In this document: positions 51,167 through 59,742 of the stretch, piece after piece
Position numbering within the stretch: position 1 is the first letter of the stretch
How the letters are laid out: each line of letters begins with the position of its first letter
From: Holophagales bacterium
GTDB lineage: Bacteria > Acidobacteriota > Thermoanaerobaculia > UBA5066
Direction of reading: 5' to 3'
Assembly (NCBI GenBank): GCA_016714815.1
Contig: JADKBZ010000003.1
Location: 434,001 to 498,000 of the forward strand
Length of the DNA stretch: 64,000 nucleotides
Position numbers and translations under genes: made by a program
Notes under the pieces: generated by a model
What the model was told of the DNA's origin: nothing
The model's database searches: none
What the model saw: the letters and a program-made list of their open reading frames with translations, nothing else

Positions 51167-52426
51167 ATGATCACCGCCCCGAGGAGCCTGCGCACCCACA
51201 TCGGCCTCTTCGGCCGGCGCAACGTCGGCAAGTCGAGCGTCCTCAACGCCCTCACCCGGCAGGAGGTCGCCATCGTCTCGGCCACCCCCGGGACGACGAC
51301 CGACCCCGTCGAGAAGCCGATGGAGTTCCTCCCCCTCGGCCCGGTCCTCTTCGTCGACACGGCGGGAATGGACGACGAAGGGGCGCTCGGCGAGCAGCGG
51401 ATCGCGAAGACGCGCAAGGCGCTCGAGAGGACCGACCTCGCACTCCTCGTCGCCGAGGCGCCCTCGTGGGGCCCGTTCGAGGAGGAGCTTCTCGCCGAGA
51501 TCCGTGCCCGCTCGACCCCGGTCGTCGTCGTCCTCAACAAGGCCGACGCCGGGCCGGTGGACGCCGTCCTCTCCGCCCGCCTCGCCGGCCTCGGGATTCC
51601 CGCCGTCCCGACCGTCGCCACGTCGGGCGCCGGCATCCTGGAGCTGCGCCAGGCGCTCCTCGCCGCCGCCCCGGCCGACCTCCTCGAAGGGAGGCGCATC
51701 GTCTCGGACCTCGTCTCCCCCGGCGACGCCGTCGTCCTCGTCACGCCGATCGACGCCGAGGCGCCGAAGGGCCGGATCATCCTGCCGCAGGTCCAGGCGC
51801 TCCGCGACCTCCTCGACTCGGGCGTGATCTCCGTCGTCGTGCGGGAGCACGAGCTGCGTGCGGCCCTCGCCCTCCTCCGCGAGCCGCCGCGCCTCGTCGT
51901 CACCGACTCGCAGGCGTTCCGCCAGGTCGCCGACGAGACGCCTCGCGGCGTCCTCCTGACCTCCTTCTCCATCCTTTTCGCCCGGTTCCAGGGCGACCTC
52001 GTCGAGATGGTCCGAGGCACCGCCGGGATCGACCGGCTGAAGGCGGGAGACCGCATCCTCGTCGCCGAGGCGTGCACGCACCACCCCGTCGGCGAGGACA
52101 TCGGCCGGGTGAAGATCCCCCGCTGGCTCCGCGCGCACACCGGCGTCCCGCTCGAGTTCGAGACGGTCCAGGGGCGCGACTTCCCCGACGACCTCTCCCG
52201 CTACGCCCTCGTCGTCCACTGCGGCAGCTGCATGGGGAACCGGCGCGAGATGCTCTCGCGCCTCCTGCGCGCCCGGCAGGCGGACGTCCCCATGACCAAC
52301 TACGGGCTGACGATCGCCAGGTCGCTCGGCATCCTCGACCGGGCGCTCGAGCCCTTCCCCAACGCACTGCGAGCCTTCCGCGAGTCCCGCGCAGAGGCCC
52401 CTCTCCCCACCGAGGTGACGACGTGA
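51167..52426 (+). CDS. hydF: [FeFe]-hydrogenase maturation GTPase HydF
   Basis: Starts at ATG 51167 or the adjacent GTG 51164, 14 bases or fewer after the hydG stop. The 419-residue protein has an Era-like G domain (GLFGRRNVGKSSVLNALTRQ, TPGTTTDPVEKPMEF, FVDTAGMDDEGALGEQRIAK, VVLNKAD), a dimerisation region (LPQVQALRDLLDSGVISVVV) and the C-terminal iron-sulfur domain with EACTHHP and HCGSCMGNRREM, which supply the cluster-ligating His and Cys. HydF is the scaffold on which the two-iron subcluster is assembled and from which it is passed to the hydrogenase. The stop overlaps the hydE start in GTGA. Confidence 0.96.
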   Translation: MITAPRSLRTHIGLFGRRNVGKSSVLNALTRQEVAIVSATPGTTTDPVEKPMEFLPLGPVLFVDTAGMDDEGALGEQRIAKTRKALERTDLALLVAEAPSWGPFEEELLAEIRARSTPVVVVLNKADAGPVDAVLSARLAGLGIPAVPTVATSGAGILELRQALLAAAPADLLEGRRIVSDLVSPGDAVVLVTPIDAEAPKGRIILPQVQALRDLLDSGVISVVVREHELRAALALLREPPRLVVTDSQAFRQVADETPRGVLLTSFSILFARFQGDLVEMVRGTAGIDRLKAGDRILVAEACTHHPVGEDIGRVKIPRWLRAHTGVPLEFETVQGRDFPDDLSRYALVVHCGSCMGNRREMLSRLLRARQADVPMTNYGLTIARSLGILDRALEPFPNALRAFRESRAEAPLPTEVTT

Positions 52427-53493
52427 TCGATCGCGCCGGAATCCTGGCCTGGCTTCACGAGACCGACCCGACCCGCCTCTCGAGGCTCTACCGCCGTGCG
52501 GACGGCGTCCGGCGCGAGCGCGTGGGAGACGAGGTCCACCTGCGCGGCCTCGTCGAGATCTCGAACCACTGCGTGAGGCGCTGCGCCTACTGTGGCATCG
52601 CAGCCGCGAACGACGTGCTCCCCCGCTACCGGATGACGAAGGACGAGATCCTCGCCTGCGCCGGGATGGGACAGCGCCTCGGCTACGGCACGGTCGTCCT
52701 TCAGGCGGGCGAGGACTACGGCCTGACGCGAGCCTGGGTGGCCGACGTCGTCGGGGCGATCCGCTCCTCCACCGGCCTCGCCGTCACCCTCAGCCTCGGC
52801 GAGCGGCCCGACGAGGACCTCGCCGCGTGGCGCGAAGCGGGCGCCGACCGATACCTCCTCCGTTTCGAGACGTCGGACCCCGCGCTCTACGAGGCGATCC
52901 ACCCCTCGGCCCCGGACCGCAAGTCCGACCGCTTCGCCATCCTCGGCCGACTCGTCTCCCTGGGTTACGAGGTCGGGAGCGGCGTCCTCGTCGGCATTCC
53001 GGGCCAGACGGTCGAGAGCCTCGCCTCGGACATCCTCCTCTTCCGCGACATGGCCCTCGACATGATCGGCGTCGGGCCGTACATCCCGCACCCGTCGACG
53101 CCTCTCGGGAAGGGTCTCTTTCCGTTCGCCCCCGAAGGGGAGCAGGTGGCCGCGGACGAGGAGACGACGACGAAGGTCATCGCCCTCGCCCGCCTCGTCC
53201 GCCCCGACGCCAACATCCCGAGCACCACGGCCCTCGCGACGCTCGGGCCCTCGTGGGGGCGGGAACGCGGGCTTCTCCGCGGCGCCAACGTCGTGATGCC
53301 GAACCTGACTCCCCCGGCCTACCGTGCGCTCTACGAGATCTACCCCGGCAAGGCGTGCGTGTCGGAGACGGCGGAGGAGTGCGCGAGCTGCCTGCCGAAC
53401 CGGATCCGGATGATCGGCCGCGTGCCGGGAACGGGGCCGGGTGCACGGCACGGCTCGGCGATGCCCGCTCAGCTCCAGGAGCTTCTCGCCTGA
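52423..53493 (+). CDS. hydE: [FeFe]-hydrogenase maturase HydE (radical SAM)
   Basis: GTG 52423 overlaps the hydF stop by four bases. The 356-residue protein has the radical-SAM motif CVRRCAYCGI and the HydE-type core (VLQAGEDYGLTRAWVADVV, LSLGERPDEDLAAWREAGAD, YLLRFETSDPALYEAIHP, VGSGVLVGIPGQTVESLASD, IGVGPYIPHPSTPL, LRGANVVMPNLTPPAYRALY). Near the end CVSETAEECASC (CX7CX2C) would bind the second, optional cluster found in some HydE proteins. HydE works on the organometallic precursor made by HydG. No structural hydrogenase gene accompanies the operon in this window. Confidence 0.96.
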   Translation: MIDRAGILAWLHETDPTRLSRLYRRADGVRRERVGDEVHLRGLVEISNHCVRRCAYCGIAAANDVLPRYRMTKDEILACAGMGQRLGYGTVVLQAGEDYGLTRAWVADVVGAIRSSTGLAVTLSLGERPDEDLAAWREAGADRYLLRFETSDPALYEAIHPSAPDRKSDRFAILGRLVSLGYEVGSGVLVGIPGQTVESLASDILLFRDMALDMIGVGPYIPHPSTPLGKGLFPFAPEGEQVAADEETTTKVIALARLVRPDANIPSTTALATLGPSWGRERGLLRGANVVMPNLTPPAYRALYEIYPGKACVSETAEECASCLPNRIRMIGRVPGTGPGARHGSAMPAQLQELLA

Positions 53494-53564
53494 CGACGGA
53501 GAGAACCGCGACGGCGGCCGGACCCGATGCCGCACGCTCCGCCGGTGCTAGGCTGCCTCGGCCG

Positions 53565-53905
53565 ATGAACCTCCCGAACCCGCCGTGGCCGCCGTTCGAG
53601 GCTCCCGCCGAGCCCGAGCTGCGGCGGCGCCAGGAGTCCGTCCTCGTCGTCCTCAACCTCACGGTGCTCGCGGGGATCGCCGTGGCGTTCCTCGTCTTCG
53701 GCGGCGTGGGCCTGGCCGGCCCGCCAGGGAAGGTCTTCTTCGCCATCCTCATGGCCTGGTTCCCGAGGTCGACGCGATCCTCAGCCACCACGAGGAACTC
53801 GCCGAGAGCACCGCGCACAACGGCGGCCGGCTGGTACACGAGTTCGGCGTGCGCAGCCTGATGCCGGCAGCGCCGCTTCCCGCGGCTCACGTCGACAAGG
53901 ATTGA
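53565..53905 (+). CDS. Small membrane protein of unknown function (frameshifted)
   Basis: ATG 53565 starts a Pro-rich N-terminus, one transmembrane helix (VLVVLNLTVLAGIAVAFLVF) and GPPGKVFFAILMAWF. Around 53758-53765 the frame changes and continues as PEVDAILSHHEELAESTAHN and GGRLVHEFGVRSLMPAAP to a stop at 53903-53905. One C missing from TGGTTCCCGAG explains the shift. The intact product would be about 113 residues. A TAGGCT box (53549-53554) lies 16 bases before the start. I do not recognise the family; position 71 bases after hydE allows, but does not prove, a link to hydrogenase. Confidence 0.5.
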
Positions 53906-54276
53906 ACCGGGGACCGGAGGACCGGAGGATCGGGGGACCGAGGGGCCGGGAACGAGGTACGAGAGACGGGGGACGGGGGACGAGGGACGAGGGAAACCAG
54001 CTTCACCGTCCCGTCGCTCCGGCATGGGGCCGCGTGCGGGGCGGTACGTCTCACGGCCGCCGCTGCGCGCGGTCGACCCGCTTCCGAGCTCGCTGCGGCC
54101 GGGCGGGGGGCCCGCGCGAACTCGCTTCGCTCAAACACGCGCGCGGGCCTGATCCCCGCCCGGTCCTCGCGAGCTCGAGCGGGTCCCCGACCGTGCTCGA
54201 GGTCGGCTCGCGAGACGCACCGCCCCACCCGCGGCCGGCGAGCTTTGACACTCTGAAGGGAGCCGCCCTCCAGCCA
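53906..54276. other. Non-coding GC-rich interval left of the insertion sequence
   Basis: I see no credible gene. At 53908-53996 there is a purine-rich direct-repeat tract (GGACCGGAGGACCGGAGG, then units of GACGRGG). The remainder is GC-rich with many short palindromes and no terminator or tRNA that I can recognise. Confidence 0.6.
53908..53996 (+). repeat. G-rich short direct repeats
   Basis: Degenerate units of 7-9 bases (GACCGGAG, GACGGGG, GACGAGG) are repeated in tandem. Several runs of three to five G could form G-quadruplexes. There is no open frame with protein-like composition. Confidence 0.6.
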
Positions 54277-54312
54277 ATGGGGTCTGGTCTACGCTCTGGT
54301 ACGAAACTCCCG

Positions 54313-55542
54313 CTAGGCGGGTGACTGGATCTGGACGTTGAGGCCGAGGTCCTTGAGGCGGCGGATGAGACTTTTCGCCGTTCGTTCGCGATCCAGGTGA
54401 TCGAAGTGGTGGCCGCCGAGGTCGCGGAATGGTACCCGGCGAGAGAGCATGTGGAAAATCGAGGTGAGGATCGAAGCCGCGACGGCGACGATGGCCTTCT
54501 TGGGTCCGCGGCGAGCGCGAAGGCGGTGGAACTGGGCTCGGAAGTAGGAGTCCTTTTTCCGGGCTGCGGACCAGGCGGCCTGGACCAGGGCCGTCTTGAG
54601 CCAGCGAGGGCCTTTCCGGACACCCGAGGATCTTCGCTTGCCGGCGCTCTCGTCTTGACCGGGGCACAGGCCCGCCCAGGAAACAAGGTGCGCAGAGGAC
54701 GGGAATCGGCTCATGTCCGGACCGATCTCGGCCAACACCGCATTCGCAGTGGCGGTCTTGACGCCGGGGGTGGTTCTGAGCAGTTCGAGCTCGACTCGAA
54801 AGGGCTCCATCAGCTTCTCGATTCGACTCTCGATGGCCGCCACGGCCCGGGTCACGGCGTCGTACTGGCGGATGTGCAGCTCGAGAAGGAACCGATGGTG
54901 GGGCCGGACATTGCCCTCCAGGGCCTCCATCATCTGCTCCGTCGTGGATTTCAGCTTTCCCCGGCGGCAGGCGTCCACGACGGACTCGTCGATCTCCACG
55001 CCAGAAACAAGCGCCTCGAGCAAGGCCCGACCCGTCACCCCCATCACGTTCGCCATCAGGTTCGTCAGCTTTACGTTGGCGTCTTCCAGGGCCTTCTGGA
55101 TCCGCCGGATGTAGCGGGATCGCTCGGCCAGCATCTGCGTCCTGGTCCGCGTCAGGTCACGCAGTTCCTGGAACTGCGTCGGCGGAACCATGCTGGCCCG
55201 GATCAACCCGTGGGCCAGGAGATCCGAGAGCCACGTCGCGTCGTTGACGTCGCTCTTTCGCCCCGGCAGGTTCTTCACCTGCATGGCGTTGGCCAGCAAC
55301 AGCTGGATCGACACCGCCAGCACGTGCCACACCGGCTTCCAGTAGACCCCCGTCGACTCCATCACCGCGTCGGTCACGCCCTCGGACACCAGCCAATCTC
55401 GCAGCGCCACGAGCCCCTTCGTCGTCGTCGAGAAGGTCCGCACCTCGTGCCGCGCCCGGCCCTTCTCTTGTATTCGTACGCACGACACCACCGTCTCGCT
55501 GTGGACATCCAGTCCTGCGCACCTGGGGTGAAGGACTTCCAT
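54313..55542 (-). CDS. IS110-family transposase (RuvC-like DEDD plus Tnp domain)
   Basis: ATG 55542, after AAAGGAGG, starts a 409-residue protein. The N-terminal DEDD domain shows CAGLDVHSETVVSCV (first Asp), TDAVMESTGVYWKPVWHV (Glu) and NLPGRKSDVNDATWLSDLLA (the two further Asp). A coiled linker (EDANVKLTNLMANVMGVTGR) leads to the transposase_20 domain with LLRTTPGVKTATANAVLAEI and RFPSSAHLVSWAGLCPGQDE, SAGKRRSSGVRKGPRWLKTA and the serine-containing KTALVQAAWSAARKKDSYF. All catalytic residues appear intact and there are no frameshifts, so the element may be active. The enzyme is expected to be guided by a bridge RNA from the adjacent non-coding end. Confidence 0.95.
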   Translation of the reverse strand: MEVLHPRCAGLDVHSETVVSCVRIQEKGRARHEVRTFSTTTKGLVALRDWLVSEGVTDAVMESTGVYWKPVWHVLAVSIQLLLANAMQVKNLPGRKSDVNDATWLSDLLAHGLIRASMVPPTQFQELRDLTRTRTQMLAERSRYIRRIQKALEDANVKLTNLMANVMGVTGRALLEALVSGVEIDESVVDACRRGKLKSTTEQMMEALEGNVRPHHRFLLELHIRQYDAVTRAVAAIESRIEKLMEPFRVELELLRTTPGVKTATANAVLAEIGPDMSRFPSSAHLVSWAGLCPGQDESAGKRRSSGVRKGPRWLKTALVQAAWSAARKKDSYFRAQFHRLRARRGPKKAIVAVAASILTSIFHMLSRRVPFRDLGGHHFDHLDRERTAKSLIRRLKDLGLNVQIQSPA

Positions 55543-55796
55543 ACCGCCTCCTTTCAGGAGGCCGGCGGGGATCCCGGTTACTCGAAATCTGGTACTCGTG
55601 CTCTGGGAGCAAGCTCCGCTGGCACACTTCGGTGCTCTCGCGGGATCCCGGGTCCAACTAAACTGCGGGCTTCGCGCACCATTGAACGAACGACCTCGAC
55701 GCCGGCTCCAGCCCCGATCGTGCTCCGTTTCGTCGCTCGGTACCAGCCGAAGGATGGTGCGTAACTACACTCTGCTCAGCCCAGAATGGAAAATCA
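55543..55796 (-). ncRNA. Candidate bridge-RNA region of the IS110 element
   Basis: In IS110-group elements the non-coding end upstream of the transposase encodes a structured bridge RNA that pairs with target and donor DNA. Here about 250 bases upstream of the transposase contain no gene, and the downstream end is only about 22 bases, which fits the IS110 rather than IS1111 layout. I have not folded the RNA or assigned its loops. Confidence 0.45.
55546..55562 (-). promoter_or_regulatory. Hairpin hiding the transposase ribosome-binding site
   Basis: Read on the minus strand, GCCTCCT (55562-55556) pairs with AGGAGGC (55552-55546) around a GAA loop. The second arm contains the AGGAGG of the transposase, four bases before its ATG, so translation should be repressed unless the hairpin opens. 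Confidence 0.65.
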
Positions 55797-55810
55797 AGAC
55801 CTGACCCCAT

Positions 55811-56168
55811 GCTCTTACTCCCTTTGTCTTTCTGATCGCCGGGGATTCGAGCGGGGGGGGAGGGGTGTCCCGCGAGCGGCGTCCGAGCACCCGCGGGGCC
55901 CGCACGGCTCCACGAGCAGGCCGCCGGATCAGGCGAGCGCACGTGTCTGACGAGCGAAGCGAGGAGTTTGCGCTCGCCCCGGCGGCCCGCGCAGTGGGGC
56001 CGATGCGGGTCGCGGGCGCGCAGGGCCGCCGTGGGACATCCCTCCCCCCTCGCGACTCGTGCGGCACGGTGCAGTGACCTGGTGCGTCTCTCCGTCTCTC
56101 CGTCTCTCCGTCTCTCCGTTTTCTTCCGATTCGCGGAACCTGAATTGCGGGCGAGACTCCTCACGCAC
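55811..56168. other. Non-coding interval right of the insertion sequence
   Basis: There is no protein-like frame. It holds a C/G-rich stretch with scattered palindromes and, at 56087-56118, four perfect copies of an 8-base unit. Nothing else is recognised. Confidence 0.6.
56087..56118 (+). repeat. Four tandem copies of TCTCTCCG
   Basis: The 8-base unit is repeated exactly four times with no interruption. Copy number is likely to vary between strains. Confidence 0.9.
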
Positions 56169-56196
56169 GAAGGCCCCCGGTCTCCCGGGGGCCTTC
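56169..56196 (-). terminator. Terminator-like hairpin after the aldolase gene
   Basis: GAAGGCCCCCGG (56169-56180) pairs perfectly with CCGGGGGCCTTC (56185-56196). It lies 30 bases past the stop of the minus-strand aldolase gene; no T-run is present. Confidence 0.55.
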
Positions 56197-56225
56197 TGGT
56201 TCCTGGTGTGCGGGAATCGCCGGAG

Positions 56226-57296
<1,071 letters not shown>

Positions 57297-57383
57297 GTAC
57301 AGGTCTCCTCGCTTGGTCTCGCGATGCCTTCGGAATGTTATCCCCGTGGCCTTCGGAGCGACAGTCCCACGGTTCTCAGGCGG

Positions 57384-57989
57384 TCAGGGGGCATTTGCCG
57401 CGGCCCGGAGGTCCTCGACGAGGGCGGCCGCGATCTCCGTCACGGCCCGGTCGATTCCGGCCGCGAGGTCGGCTGGGCGGCGCGCCGGGATCGGCACGGA
57501 CCGGGAGTAGCCCATCGACAGGAGCAGTTCGGAGGCCTTTCCGGGCCCCGCGACGGTCAAGCGGAGCGCCAGGACCGCGGCGGGGGCCTCGCTCCTGCGG
57601 AAGTCCCCGTACAGCTCCGTGACCGTCACCCTCGCGACGAGGTCGGCGTTCCCGGGGTGGCGGCCGACGTCCCGGAACAGGCCGGAGGCCTGCAGGTGGC
57701 CGCGCAGGGCCTCGCCGAGGAGCTCGCGCGGCGACGCGAGGAGCTGGGCGTAGGGGTCCGTCTCGAACGTGCTCTCGCCCGTCCGGTAGACGAAGGCGAT
57801 CCGGTCGAAGGCGGCGGCGACCTCGGGCGAGGGGAGCGCGAGGATCCTGGTCGCCCCCGGTGCCGGGGCAACGGGGGACGGGACGGGAATCCCGAAACGT
57901 TCTCGGACGAGAGCCGGTCGGGACGTGCAGGCGCCGAGGACGCCGACAAAAACGGCGAGGAGAGCGAGGCGGAACCGCAGACCTTTCAC
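57384..57989 (-). CDS. Mla/PqiC-type ABC transport auxiliary lipoprotein
   Basis: ATG 57989 overlaps the mlaD stop in ATGA. The 201-residue protein has a lipobox (VFVGVLGACTSRPA). The mature part has the ABC-type auxiliary pattern (TRILALPSPEVAAAFDRIAF, VYRTGESTFETDPYAQLLAS, LLGEALRGHLQASGLFRDVG, ARVTVTELYGDFRRSEAPAA). Such lipoproteins (PqiC-like, PF03886) anchor MCE complexes at the outer membrane. It completes the mlaEFD operon and may replace MlaA or MlaC, neither of which is present here. Confidence 0.85.
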   Translation of the reverse strand: MKGLRFRLALLAVFVGVLGACTSRPALVRERFGIPVPSPVAPAPGATRILALPSPEVAAAFDRIAFVYRTGESTFETDPYAQLLASPRELLGEALRGHLQASGLFRDVGRHPGNADLVARVTVTELYGDFRRSEAPAAVLALRLTVAGPGKASELLLSMGYSRSVPIPARRPADLAAGIDRAVTEIAAALVEDLRAAANAP

Positions 57990-58969
57990 TTCTTCTTCTC
58001 CCTGTCCTCGACGCTCGCCGCGGGCTTCGGCGCCTTCCCGAGCAGGCTCCCCGCGGGATAGTCCCGCACCTCCTGGAGCGTCTGGTCGAGCGTGTCGCTC
58101 GCGCGCTTCAGGCCGGTGATCGCCTCGTTGAGCCCCTCCACGTCCACTCCGTCGACCTTCTCCAGGGTCGTCCGGAGCTGGACGGTCGTGGCGCGCAGCT
58201 CCTCGAGGAGCCGGGCGACCCGCTCGCCGTTCTCGCCGAGCTTCAGCTGCTGGATCTGCTCCCGGGCCGACGCGAGGCCGGCGTGGAGGTCCTTCGCCGC
58301 GAAGACGGCCTCGTCGGCGACGACGTTCGCCTTCGCCTCGATCCGGTCGACCCGGATCGTCGCGAGCCGCCGGCTGATCTCCTCGACGGAGGCGACGGCG
58401 CTCTCGACCCTGTCGAGGATCGGCTGGACACGTATCTCCTGGAGCATGTCGAGCGTCCGTTCGATCGCGTCGACCATCCGCGTGAACTGCGACGGCGCCG
58501 AAGGGACATAGAGGTCGTGGGGCTCGTAGTCGATCGCCGGCGGCGGGTTGAGCTTCGGATCGACCCGTTCGATCGAGAGGACGCTCGTGCCCGTGAGCGC
58601 CTGGCTCCGGATCCGGACCCGAAGCCCCTTCCCGATCTGCTCCCGGAGCCTCTCCTCGAGGCTCCCGCTCTTCTCCGAGGGGAGGATCGACCGCTTCACC
58701 TCGAACCTCACGACGGCGAGGTCGGTCTTCGTCTCGGGATAGTCGTTCCAGGTGAAGCCGATCCCCGTGACCTTCCCGACGCGGATGCCGCGGATCTCGA
58801 CGCCCGAGCCGACGGCGAGCCCCTGGACGTCCCCCGTGACGGCCGTCTCGATCCGGACGCGGGGCGCCAGAGACTCCCGGAACCCGAGGGCGAAGAGCCC
58901 GCCCACGAGGAGGAGGACGGCGCCGAGGGCGAAGACCCCGACGCGCAGGTTGCGCGAACGCTCGCTCAT
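57986..58969 (-). CDS. mlaD: MCE-domain protein MlaD
   Basis: A 327-residue protein with one N-terminal membrane anchor (GVFALGAVLLLVGGLFALGF) and an MCE domain (VTGDVQGLAVGSGVEIRGIR, VGKVTGIGFTWNDYPETKTD, LRVRIRSQALTGTSVLSIER). The C-terminal half is a long helical region (MVDAIERTLDMLQEIRVQPI, LLEELRATTVQLRTTLEKVD) like those that form tubes across the periplasm. MlaD hexamers bind MlaFE and carry phospholipids between membranes. Start and stop overlap neighbouring genes by four bases each (ATGA). Confidence 0.92.
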   Translation of the reverse strand: MSERSRNLRVGVFALGAVLLLVGGLFALGFRESLAPRVRIETAVTGDVQGLAVGSGVEIRGIRVGKVTGIGFTWNDYPETKTDLAVVRFEVKRSILPSEKSGSLEERLREQIGKGLRVRIRSQALTGTSVLSIERVDPKLNPPPAIDYEPHDLYVPSAPSQFTRMVDAIERTLDMLQEIRVQPILDRVESAVASVEEISRRLATIRVDRIEAKANVVADEAVFAAKDLHAGLASAREQIQQLKLGENGERVARLLEELRATTVQLRTTLEKVDGVDVEGLNEAITGLKRASDTLDQTLQEVRDYPAGSLLGKAPKPAASVEDREKKK

Positions 58970-59742
58970 GGGACTCCCTCTTTCGACACCGGGCGGCTCG
59001 CGCCGCGGTTCAGGAACTGGCGGACCCAGGCGTGCGCGGCGTTCTCCCTGAGAACGCGCGGATCCCCCTCCGCGACGACGCCCTTCGCCTCGGCCTGCAG
59101 GACGACCGCCCGGTCGACGATCGAAAAGACGCTCGCGAGCTCGTGGGTGACGATGACGACGGTCACGCCGAGGTCCGAGGAGAGCCTCCGGATCAGCGCG
59201 TCGAGGTCGGCGGCGGTGATCGGGTCGAGCCCCGCGGAGGGCTCGTCAAGGAAGAGGAGCTTCGGGTCGAGAGCCAGCGCGCGGGCCAGGGCCGCCCGCT
59301 TCACCATCCCGCCCGACAGCTCCGACGGGAGCCGGTCGGCGGCGTGCTCCATCGCGACGAGAGCGAGCTTCCCCAGGGCTCGTGCATCCCGCTCGGCGCG
59401 GGGAAGCGGGGTCAGCTCGTCGAGCGGGAGGCGCACGTTCTCCAGGACCGTCTTGTTGCCGAGGAGCGCCCCGCCCTGGAACGCCATCCCGAAGGAGCCG
59501 AGGAGCGCGCGGCGCGCCTCTCCTTCCGCGGAGACGATGCTCTCACCGTCGAGGAGGATCTCGCCCGCCGACGGCTTCCGGAGGCCGATCAGGCAGCGCA
59601 GGAGCGAGGTCTTTCCCGAGCCCGACCCGCCGAGGATCCCGAAGATCTCGCCCGGGGGGACCTCGAAGCTCACGCCCTGGAGGATGACGGCCTCCCCGTA
59701 CGCCACCCCGACGTCGCGGACCGATACGGCGGACCTCGTCAT
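58966..59742 (-). CDS. mlaF: ABC transporter ATPase MlaF
   Basis: ATG 59742 overlaps the mlaE stop in ATGA and gives 258 residues. Walker A is LGGSGSGKTSLLRCLIGL, the Q-loop MAFQGGALLGNKTVLENVRL, the signature ELSGGMVKRAALARAL, Walker B LLFLDEPSAGLDP and the switch His in VIVTHELASVFSI. Sequence type and context identify the ATPase of the Mla phospholipid transporter. The C-terminal extension (AHAWVRQFLNRG) matches MlaF proteins. Confidence 0.94.
   Translation of the reverse strand: MTRSAVSVRDVGVAYGEAVILQGVSFEVPPGEIFGILGGSGSGKTSLLRCLIGLRKPSAGEILLDGESIVSAEGEARRALLGSFGMAFQGGALLGNKTVLENVRLPLDELTPLPRAERDARALGKLALVAMEHAADRLPSELSGGMVKRAALARALALDPKLLFLDEPSAGLDPITAADLDALIRRLSSDLGVTVVIVTHELASVFSIVDRAVVLQAEAKGVVAEGDPRVLRENAAHAWVRQFLNRGASRPVSKEGVP

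Larger units (their letters stand above)
54277..55810 (-). mobile_element. IS110-family insertion sequence (about 1.5 kb)
   Basis: One DEDD transposase gene (54313-55542) is flanked by a short downstream end and a long (about 250-base) non-coding upstream end. ATGGGGTCTGGTCT (54277-54290) and the reverse complement of 55797-55810 (ATGGGGTCAGGTCT) match at 13 of 14 positions and are used as provisional limits. IS110 elements proper lack terminal inverted repeats and make no target duplication, so these repeats could be sub-terminal IS1111-type repeats or pre-existing REP-like sequences. Exact ends need comparison with an empty site. Confidence 0.7.

Noticed and set aside
53902..54324. Small frames left of the insertion sequence
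   Set aside because: Low-complexity, Arg/Gly-rich, with no ribosome-binding site and no homology pattern.
55598..56168. Small frames on both strands right of the transposase
   Set aside because: Composition is not protein-like and they coincide with the IS non-coding end and tandem repeats.
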